64,000 bases of DNA from assembly GCA_018648805.1 (NCBI GenBank), contig JABGQM010000017.1, positions 1 through 64,000 on the forward strand. The letters run 5' to 3'. The notes beneath the pieces are model-generated. The model was not told the DNA's origin. It saw only the letters and a program-made list of their open reading frames with translations, and did not search any database. The position numbers and the translations under genes were made by a program. Within the stretch, counting starts at the first letter, position 1. Each line of letters begins with the position of its first letter. Below, in pieces: positions 39,108-47,771 of this stretch. This DNA is from Verrucomicrobiota bacterium (GTDB lineage Bacteria > Verrucomicrobiota > Kiritimatiellia > UBA8416 > JABMPJ01).

Positions 39108-41279
39108 CTACCTTTCTGCGGCTGCACGGCCATCAAAAAATTGGTCGGGGTCGGTTATGGGTTGGCGGCAGGAAAATCCCTCGCAGACATACAGGGCCGC
39201 AAGCCCGTCAACAGGAGCGCGATTGCGCAGCAGCGGGATACGCACCAGGTCCGATTCAGAGAGTGTCGCGGGTGTGGCCGCCACAATGACGCTGTTTGGC
39301 TGAAAGCGTGAACGGATGGTGCGCAGGAAAGCCTGGTAGGCGGGGTGGGTCTTGTCGCCCACCAGGACCAGCTCACGCGGTTGGGACAGCATGAACTCCA
39401 TCGCCATGAGGGCATAGGTGAAGCTGCGCGGTTGAGGGCCGGCGGCGGTGGCCATGGCGTTAAGGAGAGGGTCGGCGGCCAGGCGCAGCGCCTCGTTGCC
39501 GGTCAGGCGGTAGAGCCGCAGCATGGCCGTCAGGGCGATGGCGTTGCCGGAGGGGATGGCGCCGTCGGCCATGGGGCGGCTGGGTGTCAGGAGGTCGCTG
39601 CGGCCTACGGGCGCAAACGTGAAGCCGGGGGCCTTGCCGTCGGTGAACTCGGCCTGGATGGCCGCCACGAGGGCGTTGGCCCGGTCGAGGTGAGCGGGGT
39701 CGAACGTGGCCTCGTACAGATCGATATGGGCGTTGGCCAGGTTGGCGTAGTCATCCAGGACCCCGGCCGGGCCGGCAATGCCCTGGCGCCACGAGCGCAG
39801 GAGTTTCTCGCCGGGTGACATGTGCCGGTCGATGAATGCCGCGGCGCGCTGTGCCGCGGCGACAAAGCGGGGCGTGTCAAAAGCGGTCCCGGCGCGGGCC
39901 ATGCTGCTGATCATCATGCCGTTCCAGGCCGTGATGACCTTGTCGTCGGTCAGCGGCGGAACGCGTGTAGCGCGCTGCGCGCGCAGCGTGGCGCGTGCGG
40001 CATCAATCCTGCGCCCCAACGCGTCGGGATCAAGGCCTTGATCGGCCGCCACCTCGCGGCGCGATAGTGGCACATTCAGGATGTTGTGTCCCTCAAAGTT
40101 GCCGGCTTCGCTGGCGCCGAAGAAGTCCGCCACCTCGCGTCCGGGCTCGTCGCCCAGGACCTCCAGAAGCTCGGCCCGGTCCCAGACATAGAACTTGCCC
40201 TCGACGCCCTCACTATCGGCGTCCTGGGCCGAGTAGAAGCCGCCCTCGGGGCCGGTCATATCGCGCAGCACGTAGTCGAGTGTCTCGGTCGCGATACGGC
40301 GGTAGAACGGATCGCCCGTGACCTGCCAGGCCTCGACATAGACCCGTGCCAGGAGGGCGTTGTCATAGAGCATCTTTTCGAAGTGGGGTACCAGCCACTG
40401 CGCATCGACCGAGTAGCGGTGAAACCCGCCGCCGACCTGGTCATACATGCCGCCGCGCGCCATGGCTTGTAGCGTGTGCGTCACGATGCCCAGCGTGGCC
40501 TTGTCGCCTGTGACCTGGTGGCGGCGCAAGAGGAAGGCCAGTGTGCCGGCGGGCGGAAACTTGGGTGCCCTGCCAAACCCACCCCAGCGGGCGTCGTACT
40601 GGGCGGCCAGGGGAGCGGTTGCGCTGGCAAGGAGGGCCGCCGTAGGGGCGGCGCCGGCGGTCGTATCGGGTTGCAGGGCACGGCTAACGGCCGCTGTCAG
40701 GCGGCCGGCATCTGACGTGATATCGGCGCGGCGGGTGCGCCAGACCGTTGCAATGTTGTTCAGAAGCGATGTGAAGCCCGGGCGTCCATAACGGTCTTCA
40801 GGCGGGAAATAGGTGCCCCCGAAGAACGGCTGGCGGTCGGGGGTCAGGAAGACAGAGAGCGGCCAGCCGCCGCTACCGGTCATGAGCTGCACGGCCGTCA
40901 TGTAGATGCCATCGATGTCAGGGCGCTCCTCGCGGTCGACCTTGATCGCGATGAAATGCTCGTTCAAGACGGCGGCGAGGTCCTCCTGCGAGAACGACTC
41001 GTGCTCCATGACATGGCACCAGTGACAGGAGGAGTAGCCGATCGAGAGAAAAACAGGCTTGTCCTGGCGCGCCGCCTCGGCGAAGGCCTCGTCGCCCCAC
41101 GGGTACCAGTTAACCGGGTTGTGCGCGTGCTGCAGCAGGTAGGGGCTGCTCTGTCCGGCCAAGCGGTTGGTATGGGATGGGGGCGCACTCACAGGCTTTG
41201 TGGATTCCGGACGCGATGCCGCACGACAGCCTGTTCCGCCGGCGATGAGCAGGGCCGTGGCGATGCCAAGTCGCGCCAT
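39108..41279 (-). CDS. Thioredoxin-domain lipoprotein of the YyaL/DUF255 family
   Basis: Encodes 723 aa. A lipoprotein signal ends in LIAGGTGC (Cys18). The N-terminal thioredoxin-like domain (about 37-200) has the redox motif in [13 protein letters not shown] (C85, C88), the hallmark of the DUF255/spermatogenesis-associated 20 family. The rest is a long alpha/alpha-toroid domain (about 250-690, with [17 protein letters not shown]). Family members are usually cytoplasmic, so the lipoprotein signal is odd and suggests the cell envelope. It is 39 bp downstream of the small thioredoxin gene. Its biochemical role is not established. Confidence 0.92.
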   Translation of the reverse strand: MARLGIATALLIAGGTGCRAASRPESTKPVSAPPSHTNRLAGQSSPYLLQHAHNPVNWYPWGDEAFAEAARQDKPVFLSIGYSSCHWCHVMEHESFSQEDLAAVLNEHFIAIKVDREERPDIDGIYMTAVQLMTGSGGWPLSVFLTPDRQPFFGGTYFPPEDRYGRPGFTSLLNNIATVWRTRRADITSDAGRLTAAVSRALQPDTTAGAAPTAALLASATAPLAAQYDARWGGFGRAPKFPPAGTLAFLLRRHQVTGDKATLGIVTHTLQAMARGGMYDQVGGGFHRYSVDAQWLVPHFEKMLYDNALLARVYVEAWQVTGDPFYRRIATETLDYVLRDMTGPEGGFYSAQDADSEGVEGKFYVWDRAELLEVLGDEPGREVADFFGASEAGNFEGHNILNVPLSRREVAADQGLDPDALGRRIDAARATLRAQRATRVPPLTDDKVITAWNGMMISSMARAGTAFDTPRFVAAAQRAAAFIDRHMSPGEKLLRSWRQGIAGPAGVLDDYANLANAHIDLYEATFDPAHLDRANALVAAIQAEFTDGKAPGFTFAPVGRSDLLTPSRPMADGAIPSGNAIALTAMLRLYRLTGNEALRLAADPLLNAMATAAGPQPRSFTYALMAMEFMLSQPRELVLVGDKTHPAYQAFLRTIRSRFQPNSVIVAATPATLSESDLVRIPLLRNRAPVDGLAALYVCEGFSCRQPITDPDQFFDGRAAAER

Positions 41280-41318
41280 CCTTGTCGTGCGTGCGGTCGT
41301 ATCGGAATCCTCCCTTCT

Positions 41319-41834
41319 CTACTCCGCGGGAGCAGCGGCGGCCTTGGCCTTGGCCTGCGCATCCGCGATCAGTTTCTGTAGGTGTTTCACATAGGCTTCG
41401 GGGCCGCCGCGCTGGTAGCCGGTGCGGCCAATCACGTTGCCGGTGGCGTCGAGCAGCAGGACGGTGGGGAAGCCACGCACGCCATACTCCTTGGCCAGTT
41501 TATCATTCTGAGCCTTGACGGTGGCCGGGAGCGTCTTGCGCGAGGGGAAGTCCGCCAGGAAAAGGATGACGTTCTTCTTGGCGTAGGCCTGGAACGGCTT
41601 CTTGCCAAAAACTTCCTTGTCGAGCTTGATGCACCAGCCACACCAGTCGGAACCGGAGAAATCGGCCAGGATGGGCACCTTGCGCTCGGCCGCGAGTTTC
41701 TTGGCCGCTTCAAAATCGGTCAGCCATGCGGCATGGGTGTCGGCGGCTTTCTGGCTGCCTTCCTCGGGGGCGGCGTATCCTATCGTCGTGGCCAGCATCA
41801 GGGTGACCAGGGCCAGTCGTGTGAGCTTGTGCAT
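41319..41834 (-). CDS. Exported thioredoxin-family protein
   Basis: Encodes 171 aa. A signal peptide (about 1-21, ending in GYAA) is followed by a thioredoxin fold with the redox site DWCGWCIKLD (C65, C68) and the cis-Pro in VRGFPTVLLLD. The C-terminus is Ala/Lys-rich. It resembles DUF899/thioredoxin_7-type periplasmic reductases. DsbD, encoded 3.5 kb away, could keep it reduced. AAGGAG precedes the ATG. It starts 10 bp after the 76-aa gene and is followed by the YyaL-like lipoprotein, forming a redox operon. Confidence 0.92.
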   Translation of the reverse strand: MHKLTRLALVTLMLATTIGYAAPEEGSQKAADTHAAWLTDFEAAKKLAAERKVPILADFSGSDWCGWCIKLDKEVFGKKPFQAYAKKNVILFLADFPSRKTLPATVKAQNDKLAKEYGVRGFPTVLLLDATGNVIGRTGYQRGGPEAYVKHLQKLIADAQAKAKAAAAPAE

Positions 41835-41844
41835 GGTGTACTCC

Positions 41845-42075
41845 TTATTGTTGAACAGAGGATGCGGGAGTCAAGTCCCACTGTCCTCTTAATCTGTGGA
41901 CCTCGCGCTCCTGTTCCGCGCGTCCACGTATCTTGTAGGCGCAATCCCGTATCACGCCCAGCAGCACGGCAGAGCCATCGTCGTGGCACCGCGCTTCCCC
42001 CTGGTCGGCCAGGATGGTCAGCTGACGGGCCAGTTCCAGTGACTTCGTGATCAAGCTGCTCGATGATCGTGCCAT
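41845..42075 (-). CDS. Small conserved-looking hypothetical protein
   Basis: Encodes 76 aa. Sequence is mostly helical: ITKSLELARQLTILADQGEA, then the turn ARCHDDGSAVLLGVIRDCAYKIRGRAEQE. Two Cys (30 and 45 region) could pair or bind metal. I have no named family for it. AGGAGC precedes the ATG. It is the first gene after the sigma-54 type promoter at 42113-42128 and lies 10 bp before the exported thioredoxin gene, so it heads the redox operon. Confidence 0.75.
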   Translation of the reverse strand: MARSSSSLITKSLELARQLTILADQGEARCHDDGSAVLLGVIRDCAYKIRGRAEQEREVHRLRGQWDLTPASSVQQ

Positions 42076-42112
42076 GCTTCGCTCCTGAGATCCAGTTCGT
42101 TCAATGCTAAGA

Positions 42113-42128
42113 CGCTAGATATGTGCCA
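42113..42128 (-). promoter_or_regulatory. Sigma-54 type -24/-12 promoter for the thioredoxin-fold operon
   Basis: Reads TGGCACATATCTAGCG on the minus strand: perfect TGGCAC, 10 bp between the GG and GC doublets, and TAGC in place of TTGC. Initiation would fall about 25 bp before the start of the 76-aa gene. A sigma-54 activator gene ends 180 bp upstream on the same strand. Confidence 0.6.
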
Positions 42129-42214
42129 ATAGGGCAAGCGGGTGGCATATTGGTGTAAGTGACTGGTGATAACAGTGTTATGGAGTTATATAACCTGTCC
42201 CGTACGCCGTGATG

Positions 42215-42265
42215 GTGTCTCACAAGGGGGGGTGACCTGCGGCAGGTTGACAGATCATGAGACAC
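42215..42265. promoter_or_regulatory. Inverted half-sites GTGTCTCA ... TGAGACAC, possible enhancer region
   Basis: Two perfect complementary 8-mers at 42215-42222 and 42258-42265 surround a second small dyad, ACCTG-CGG-CAGGT (42235-42247). They lie about 90-140 bp upstream of the sigma-54 type promoter at 42113-42128. The same stretch is also just downstream of the sigma-54 activator gene and could instead be its transcription end. Confidence 0.45.
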
Positions 42266-42310
42266 GATGGGGAGTGCCGATTGCCGATTTACGGTGGCCC
42301 GGAGACAAGC

Positions 42311-44038
42311 CTAGAGGTCGACATCTTCGAGGAAGCGGTAGAGTGTGGCGCGCGACACACCGAGGCGCTTGGCTGCCTCCAGCTTGTTGCCATCTGTGGC
42401 GCGGATGGCTTCGCGCACGGAGCCGAGATTAAGTTTACGCTTCCGTTTGCCGTTGCCCAGGCCGGGGGCGCCGGCGCGGGGCGGCGGGAAATGTTCAGGC
42501 AGGATGGTGTCCGACTTACACTTTACAAGCGCGAACTGCAGCCAATTCTGTAGCTCGCGCACGTTGCCGGGCCAGGCATAGGAGAGCAGCATATCCATGG
42601 CGTCCTCGGAAATTCGGATCTCGCCGCGGGATCGGGCCTTGAGCGCGAGCTTCAGGATGTGTTCGGCGATCATCGGAACATCGGTACGCCGGTCGCGTAG
42701 TGGCGGCAGCCAGAGCGGGACCACGCTCAGGCGGTAGTAGAGGTCATCACGGAAGCGGCCGTCGGCAATCTCCTCCTGCAGGTCCTTATTGGTGGCGCTG
42801 ATCACGCGTACATCGACTGTGACGGTCGTCTCGCCGCCAACCCGTTCGAAGGTGCCTTCCTGCAGCACGCGCATAAGTTTGACCTGCATGGTGGGCGAGA
42901 TATCGCCAATTTCATCGAGGAAAATGGTGCCGCCGTCGGCCAGTTCGAAGCGCCCCTTCTTATCTCTGACGGCCCCTGTGAAGGCGCCCTTGACGTGACC
43001 GAACAGCTCGCTTTCGAGCAGGGATTCCGGCAGGGCGCCGCAGTTGATCGGCACAAAGAGTCTGTTGCCGCGATGGCCCTCGTTGTGGATCGCGGCAGCG
43101 ACGAGCTCCTTGCCGGTGCCGCTTTCGCCCTGGATCAGAACGGGCACATCCGTATCGGCCAGGTCACGGATGAGGTCGTAGATCTCGAGCATCTTCTCGT
43201 CATGCCCGATGATGCCCGAGAACTGGTTGATCTCGCCCACGCGCCGGGCCAGGGCGCGCTCGCGCGTCACATCGTGAAGCGAAAGCAGAACACCTCTATC
43301 ACGCCCATCCACATCGGTCATCATGCGCAGGGCGGTGTCGACCGTGCGCCGTTCACCGTTCTTGGTGTTGATGTCGATCTCGCGCTTGACCGTTCCGGGG
43401 CCGGTCGGGACGGGGTCTTCGCAAAAGAGGCACTTGCCGCCGCAGAAGCGTCCAGGGAAAATGTCGTGGCAGTCGCGACCAATGATCTCATCGCGTGAGT
43501 AGCCGGTGATGACTTCGGCGGCCTTGTTGAAGTGGAAAATGCGGCGCGACATGTCGTGCGCCAGGATGCCATCCGAGATGTTGTCGAGCAGCATGCCCTC
43601 GCAGTCGCGCGCAAACTGCAGGGCGGTCCGGTAGCCCTTGTCGAAGAAGTCATCCACCAGGCGTTTGATCTCGTCGCGTGCCTGGCGAAAGGCTGACAGA
43701 ACAATCTCCTCGCTGCCGGTCACCTCACTCGGGCTATTCAGGTTCCAATGAACGTTGAGCGGGAACCCGGGCAGCACGGGAACCTGGTCGGCGATGTCAC
43801 GGCATAGTGTTATGACCACGTCAAAATCGCGCTCCGCCATATCCTCGAGCTTGCGGGGTTCGGCCCTGGAGAGGTCGATGCCGACTTCGGCCATCACCTT
43901 GATGGCCGTCGGATGCAACGTCCCCAGCTCCAGCCCGGCGCTGGTGATCTCGACGCCGTCATGCGGACGGGCCTGGGCAAAGGCTTCGGCCATCTGGCTG
44001 GCACAGGCATTTTTTTGGCAGAGGAAGATCAACTTCAT
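42311..44038 (-). CDS. Sigma-54 activator with ArsC-like N-domain and PAS domain
   Basis: Encodes 575 aa. Domain 1 (1-130) is a low-molecular-weight phosphatase/arsenate-reductase fold, but the P-loop reads CQKNACASQ: Cys7 is kept while the invariant Arg is Ala13. The second ArsC Cys is Val86, and HWNLNSP replaces HWGFDDP. Domain 2 is PAS (150-265) with a Cys cluster (C190, C199, C203, C206). Domain 3 is the AAA+ core with GESGTGKE (304-311) and GAFTGA (351-356) for sigma-54 contact. A FIS-type HTH ends the protein (SRATLYRF). There is no receiver domain. The ATG at 44038 follows CAGGAA and lies 2 bp after cysE. It looks like a redox or oxyanion sensor. Confidence 0.94.
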   Translation of the reverse strand: MKLIFLCQKNACASQMAEAFAQARPHDGVEITSAGLELGTLHPTAIKVMAEVGIDLSRAEPRKLEDMAERDFDVVITLCRDIADQVPVLPGFPLNVHWNLNSPSEVTGSEEIVLSAFRQARDEIKRLVDDFFDKGYRTALQFARDCEGMLLDNISDGILAHDMSRRIFHFNKAAEVITGYSRDEIIGRDCHDIFPGRFCGGKCLFCEDPVPTGPGTVKREIDINTKNGERRTVDTALRMMTDVDGRDRGVLLSLHDVTRERALARRVGEINQFSGIIGHDEKMLEIYDLIRDLADTDVPVLIQGESGTGKELVAAAIHNEGHRGNRLFVPINCGALPESLLESELFGHVKGAFTGAVRDKKGRFELADGGTIFLDEIGDISPTMQVKLMRVLQEGTFERVGGETTVTVDVRVISATNKDLQEEIADGRFRDDLYYRLSVVPLWLPPLRDRRTDVPMIAEHILKLALKARSRGEIRISEDAMDMLLSYAWPGNVRELQNWLQFALVKCKSDTILPEHFPPPRAGAPGLGNGKRKRKLNLGSVREAIRATDGNKLEAAKRLGVSRATLYRFLEDVDL

Positions 44039-44040
44039 GG

Positions 44041-45012
44041 TTAGATTCCTGCCCCATGATCGTTCCATGGGCCGTTGGCGATCATCCAGCGTCCGTCCGC
44101 CTGGCGGATGTGTGGACGTGGCTGCTGGTTATACACCTTGGAGCCCGGGGGCACCGAATGGGTCAGCCAGACGTTGCCGCCGATGACCGAGTGGTGGCCT
44201 ATCTCGGTGGCCCCGCCCAGAAGCGTGGCGCCGGCGTAGATCACGACGTGATCCCCCACGTTGGGGTGCCGCTTGATGCCCTTGACCAAGTGGCCTTCCT
44301 CGTCCTTTTCAAAGCTGAGCGCCCCCAGGGTGACGCCCTGGTAGAGCTTGACGTGGTCTCCGATTTCCGCGGTCTCGCCGATGACGACCCCCGTGCCGTG
44401 GTCGATGAAGAAGCCCTGCCCGATATGGGCGCCGGGATGTATGTCGATTCCGGTGACCGAGTGGGCGTGCTCCGACATGATGCGCGGAATGAGCGGAATC
44501 TGCTCATGATACAGCACATGCGCAATGCGGTGCACGATCACGGCATACACGCCCGGGTAGCTCATGACCACTTCCATGGTTGAGCGCGCGGCGGGATCAC
44601 CTTCGTAGGCGGCCCGTATGTCGTGCTGCAGGCGGTCTTGGATCTCCGGGATCTGCTGGATCAGGGCGGTCACGGCGGCTTCCGCGTTCTTTTCGCAATC
44701 ATCGCAGTCGTGACAGTCATCCACCGTGCACTGGTACTCAAGCGCGCAGCGGATCTGGCCTTTGAGTGCCATGGCGGTTTCGCGCAACTGGTGCTTCAGA
44801 TCGTCGGTGAGACTGGCCTCGGATACGGGGCCGTGTCCATGGCAGCCGGGGAAAAGGACGGAGATGAAGTCATCCAGTACACGGCAGACTGCTTTCTTCC
44901 CTGGCAGGTTCAGCCCCGACTCCGTATTGACCGAATGGGGGCATTCCCGGCAGCGAACCAGGTGGGTGATCGCATCGGGCAGCAGTTCTTGTATCCATGT
45001 TTCCTGAGTCAT
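44041..45012 (-). CDS. cysE: Serine O-acetyltransferase with Cys-rich N-terminal half
   Basis: Encodes 323 aa. It makes O-acetylserine from serine and acetyl-CoA for cysteine synthesis. The C-terminal left-handed beta helix has DIHPGAHIGQGFFIDHGTGVVIGETAEIGD and HPNVGDHVVIYAGATLLGG with the catalytic His. The N-terminal half is unusual: CRECPH, AVCRVL, FPGCHGH, and then CTVDDCHDCDDC, nine or so Cys in all. It lies 2 bp before the ArsC-like/sigma-54 regulator, so they are co-expressed. No cysK is adjacent. The Cys clusters may bind metal or sense redox state; this is inference. Confidence 0.93.
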   Translation of the reverse strand: MTQETWIQELLPDAITHLVRCRECPHSVNTESGLNLPGKKAVCRVLDDFISVLFPGCHGHGPVSEASLTDDLKHQLRETAMALKGQIRCALEYQCTVDDCHDCDDCEKNAEAAVTALIQQIPEIQDRLQHDIRAAYEGDPAARSTMEVVMSYPGVYAVIVHRIAHVLYHEQIPLIPRIMSEHAHSVTGIDIHPGAHIGQGFFIDHGTGVVIGETAEIGDHVKLYQGVTLGALSFEKDEEGHLVKGIKRHPNVGDHVVIYAGATLLGGATEIGHHSVIGGNVWLTHSVPPGSKVYNQQPRPHIRQADGRWMIANGPWNDHGAGI

Positions 45013-45047
45013 AGCGACCCCTGTTGTAAACGTCCGGGGCGTAATAT

Positions 45048-46904
45048 TCAACCTTGAACGCCGATGTGTTGCGAACAACGTCCGGGTTGGTCGTCCGGAT
45101 TGCGCGTAACGCGCACCAGCACGCGGTCGGCTCCCAGGTTGCAGCAGCCCATACCGATCAGCAGCCGGCTGGCCCGGTTGTCAGGCAGGCAGGCGATCTC
45201 GCTGATCCCCAGGCCCTCGCGGCGGCAAAGCTCCTTGAAGTCGAGCAGTGTGAAGAGGTGGATATTGGGTGTGTTGTGCCATTCATAGGGCAGGGCGCCG
45301 CCTTGCGGCATACGGCCGCGGCCCAGCTGCAGGCGATGTGACCAGTTGGCAAAGTTGGGAAAGCTGACGATGCCCTCCCGCGCCACACGCAACATTTCGC
45401 GCAGCACCAGGAGCGGCTTATGGACCACCTGGATCGTCTCGCACAGCACGGCGCAGTCGTAGCTGTCATCAGGGATCATACTCAATCCATCGTCCATATC
45501 GGTCTGGAACATGTCGTGCCCATCGTCCAGGCAGCGGATCAGGTGGGCAATATCGATGTCGATACCCATACCGCTTGTGCCGCGTTGTTCGCGCAGGTAT
45601 CCCAGCAGCTCGCCGCTGCCGCACCCCAGGTCCAGTACGCGTGCCTCGCGCGGCACCATCCCTGCGATCAGCTCAAATTCGCGCCGCCGTGCCGCGGCAT
45701 GGATGTCGCCGCCCGAAGCGGGTTCAAAGTGGCCTCCCGAGGAGACCCACGGCAGGAACGCGCGCACCACTTCCGACATGTGCTCAATGTCAATCAGGAA
45801 GGCATCATGGCCATGCGGGGCATGCAGGCGACAGAACGATACGGGTTTGCCGACCTGCAGCAGAGCGCGGGCCATCTCCCACGACTGCTCGGGCGGGAAG
45901 AGCCAGTCCTCGCTGAGGGCCACGATGAGGACCTTGGAGCGGATGCGCTCGAAGGCCTCGGCCAGGCTGGCGTGACGGTCGTGCACGTCGTACTCGTCCA
46001 TGGCCTGCGTGATATGCAGGTAGGAGTTGGCATCGAAGCGTTGCACGAACTTGGCCCCCTGGTGTTCGAGGTAGCTCTCCACCTGGAAATCGGAACGGAA
46101 CCCATGGTCGGCGTCTTCCGGCGCCTCTGCTCCGTCCACACGCCGGTTGCGCCCAAACTTATCGGTCATGATGCCGGGCGATAGGTAGGTAATGTGGCCC
46201 ACCTTGCGCGCCAGGGCCAGGCCCTGGTCCGGGCCTTGTCCGCTGGCGTAGTAGTCGCCCTGGTTCCAGTGGGGATCGCTTGTGATGGCCGAGCGGCCGA
46301 CGATGTCAAAGGCCAGAGCCTGGGCCGACAGGGAGCCGGCGGATGCCACGCAGATGCCGCGGCGCACCTGGGTGGGGTAGCGTAGCAGCCAGTCCAGCAC
46401 CTGCATGCCGCCGAAGGAGCCGCCGATCACGGCGGCCACGCGTTCGATCCCGAGCTGCCTGAGGAGGCGCACATGCACATCCACGATATCCGATACCGCA
46501 ATGGGTGGGAAGTTTGCCCCGTAGGGAAGCCCCGTGTGCGGGTTGGGCGAGGAGGGTCCCGTGGTGCCGCTGCAGCCGCCCAGAGTGTTGGCGCAGATCA
46601 CGTGATAGAAATCGGTGTCGATGCCGCGGCCCGGCCCGATCATCTCGTCCCACCATCCGACCGGGCCATCGGATGTGTCGAGGCGTCCGGCCACGTGTGC
46701 ATCGCCGGTGAGGGCGTGGCAAATAAAGATGACATTGTCGCGTTCGGGTGACAGGGCCCCGTAGGTCTCGTAGGCCACGTCGATCGCGGACAGGTGTTCC
46801 CCGCCGGCGAGGGGCAGCCCCTCGGGCGGAAGGTCCAGCGCCAGGTGATGCGTCTGCACCACGCCGACGCCAGCGGCGGTCCCGGTTATGTCAGTCTCGT
46901 CCAT
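45048..46904 (-). CDS. metX: MetX-MetW fusion (homoserine O-acyltransferase plus methyltransferase-like)
   Basis: Encodes 618 aa in one frame. Residues about 15-395 are an alpha/beta-hydrolase MetX: GGSFGGMQ nucleophile (S163), SEDWLFPPEQ with the Asp, and APHGHDAFL with the His. A short linker (WVSSGGHFEPASGGD) follows. Residues about 415-605 are MetW, a SAM-binding Rossmann domain with VLDLGCGSGELLGYL, DMDDGLSM and SFPNFANW. MetX activates homoserine for methionine synthesis; MetW is a partner normally encoded by the adjacent gene. The ATG at 46904 follows AGAGGG, 5 bp after cutA. Methionine and cysteine activation genes therefore sit side by side. Confidence 0.95.
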   Translation of the reverse strand: MDETDITGTAAGVGVVQTHHLALDLPPEGLPLAGGEHLSAIDVAYETYGALSPERDNVIFICHALTGDAHVAGRLDTSDGPVGWWDEMIGPGRGIDTDFYHVICANTLGGCSGTTGPSSPNPHTGLPYGANFPPIAVSDIVDVHVRLLRQLGIERVAAVIGGSFGGMQVLDWLLRYPTQVRRGICVASAGSLSAQALAFDIVGRSAITSDPHWNQGDYYASGQGPDQGLALARKVGHITYLSPGIMTDKFGRNRRVDGAEAPEDADHGFRSDFQVESYLEHQGAKFVQRFDANSYLHITQAMDEYDVHDRHASLAEAFERIRSKVLIVALSEDWLFPPEQSWEMARALLQVGKPVSFCRLHAPHGHDAFLIDIEHMSEVVRAFLPWVSSGGHFEPASGGDIHAAARRREFELIAGMVPREARVLDLGCGSGELLGYLREQRGTSGMGIDIDIAHLIRCLDDGHDMFQTDMDDGLSMIPDDSYDCAVLCETIQVVHKPLLVLREMLRVAREGIVSFPNFANWSHRLQLGRGRMPQGGALPYEWHNTPNIHLFTLLDFKELCRREGLGISEIACLPDNRASRLLIGMGCCNLGADRVLVRVTRNPDDQPGRCSQHIGVQG

Positions 46905-46909
46905 AGCGG

Positions 46910-47227
46910 TTATCCCTCTGTTGTGGTCTGTGCCCTGGCCCATGCCGCATAGGGCCCTGTCACGTCGTCGATGCGCATCTGTATGATCTCGGGGACCTCG
47001 TAGGGATGTTCCGCGGCCAGGACCGCTTTCAGGGCATCGGTTCGTTCATCGGTCGTCTTGATCAGCAGCAGGATCTCATCGCCCTGCTCCAGCGCATCTT
47101 TCCAGCGATAGGTGCTCGTGATCGGCACCGCCTGCACACAGGCCGCCAGGCGTCGCTCAACAAGCAGATGCGCCAGGCGGTCGGCCTGTTGGCGGTCTGC
47201 TACGGTGGTCTGTATGAGATTCAACAT
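46910..47227 (-). CDS. cutA: CutA divalent-cation tolerance family protein
   Basis: Encodes 105 aa, normal for CutA1, a trimeric ferredoxin-like protein. Conserved segments are ERRLAACVQAVPITSTYRWKD and HPYEVPEIIQMRID. It was linked genetically to copper tolerance in E. coli, but its general role remains unsettled. The ATG at 47227 was chosen over an upstream start at 47278 to match family length; the SD is weak. It is followed 5 bp later by metX-metW on the same strand. Confidence 0.94.
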   Translation of the reverse strand: MLNLIQTTVADRQQADRLAHLLVERRLAACVQAVPITSTYRWKDALEQGDEILLLIKTTDERTDALKAVLAAEHPYEVPEIIQMRIDDVTGPYAAWARAQTTTEG

Positions 47228-47300
47228 TTCGTCTTTCGCTTCACTTCTACATGCTCTACACTTGCAAGGCAAGTCCAACAGTAATTTTCAGGAGTATACA

Positions 47301-47753
47301 ATGACGTTGACCGATGAACAAAAAGCGGCGGTAGCTGAGTGGGTGCGCGATGGGGCGGGCCTGTCGGATGTACAGAAACGGCTGCAATCCGAGTTTGATA
47401 TTTCGATGACTTACATGGACGTACGCTTTCTCGTGATCGACCTTGAGTTGACGCTGCAGGAAGAGGCGGAACCGGTACCCGAACCCACGCCTGAGCCCGC
47501 GCCCGAAGCGGAGGGGGCCGAGTCGGGTGCGCTTCCGGGCGGGGTGAGCGTTGACGTCGACCGCCTGGTGAAGCCGGGCGCCGTGGTCAGCGGTAGTGTC
47601 GTGTTCAGCGATGGCCAGCAGGCCAGCTGGTCGCTCGATCAGATGGGGCGCCTCGCTCTGGATGCGGGCGATAAGGAATACCGGCCATCCGAAGAGGATC
47701 TGGCCGAATTCCAGACCGCCCTGCGTGACGCCCTCAAGAAACAGGGATTCTAA
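47301..47753 (+). CDS. Hypothetical protein with acidic Pro-rich linker
   Basis: Encodes 150 aa and I do not recognise the family. The N-terminal 50 residues form a helical domain (TDEQKAAVAEWVRDGAGLSD, then SMTYMDVRFLVIDLEL), possibly a small helix-turn-helix. A Glu/Pro/Ala linker (52-72) follows, and then a C-terminal part with SVDVDRLVKPGAVVSGSVVF, a beta-like region ending in ALRDALKKQGF. CAGGAG lies six bases before the ATG. It is 18 bp before the HAD gene on the same strand, so the two are likely co-transcribed. No transmembrane or signal segment. Confidence 0.75.
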   Translation: MTLTDEQKAAVAEWVRDGAGLSDVQKRLQSEFDISMTYMDVRFLVIDLELTLQEEAEPVPEPTPEPAPEAEGAESGALPGGVSVDVDRLVKPGAVVSGSVVFSDGQQASWSLDQMGRLALDAGDKEYRPSEEDLAEFQTALRDALKKQGF

Positions 47754-47771
47754 GCCGGCAGGAGGGGCAGC

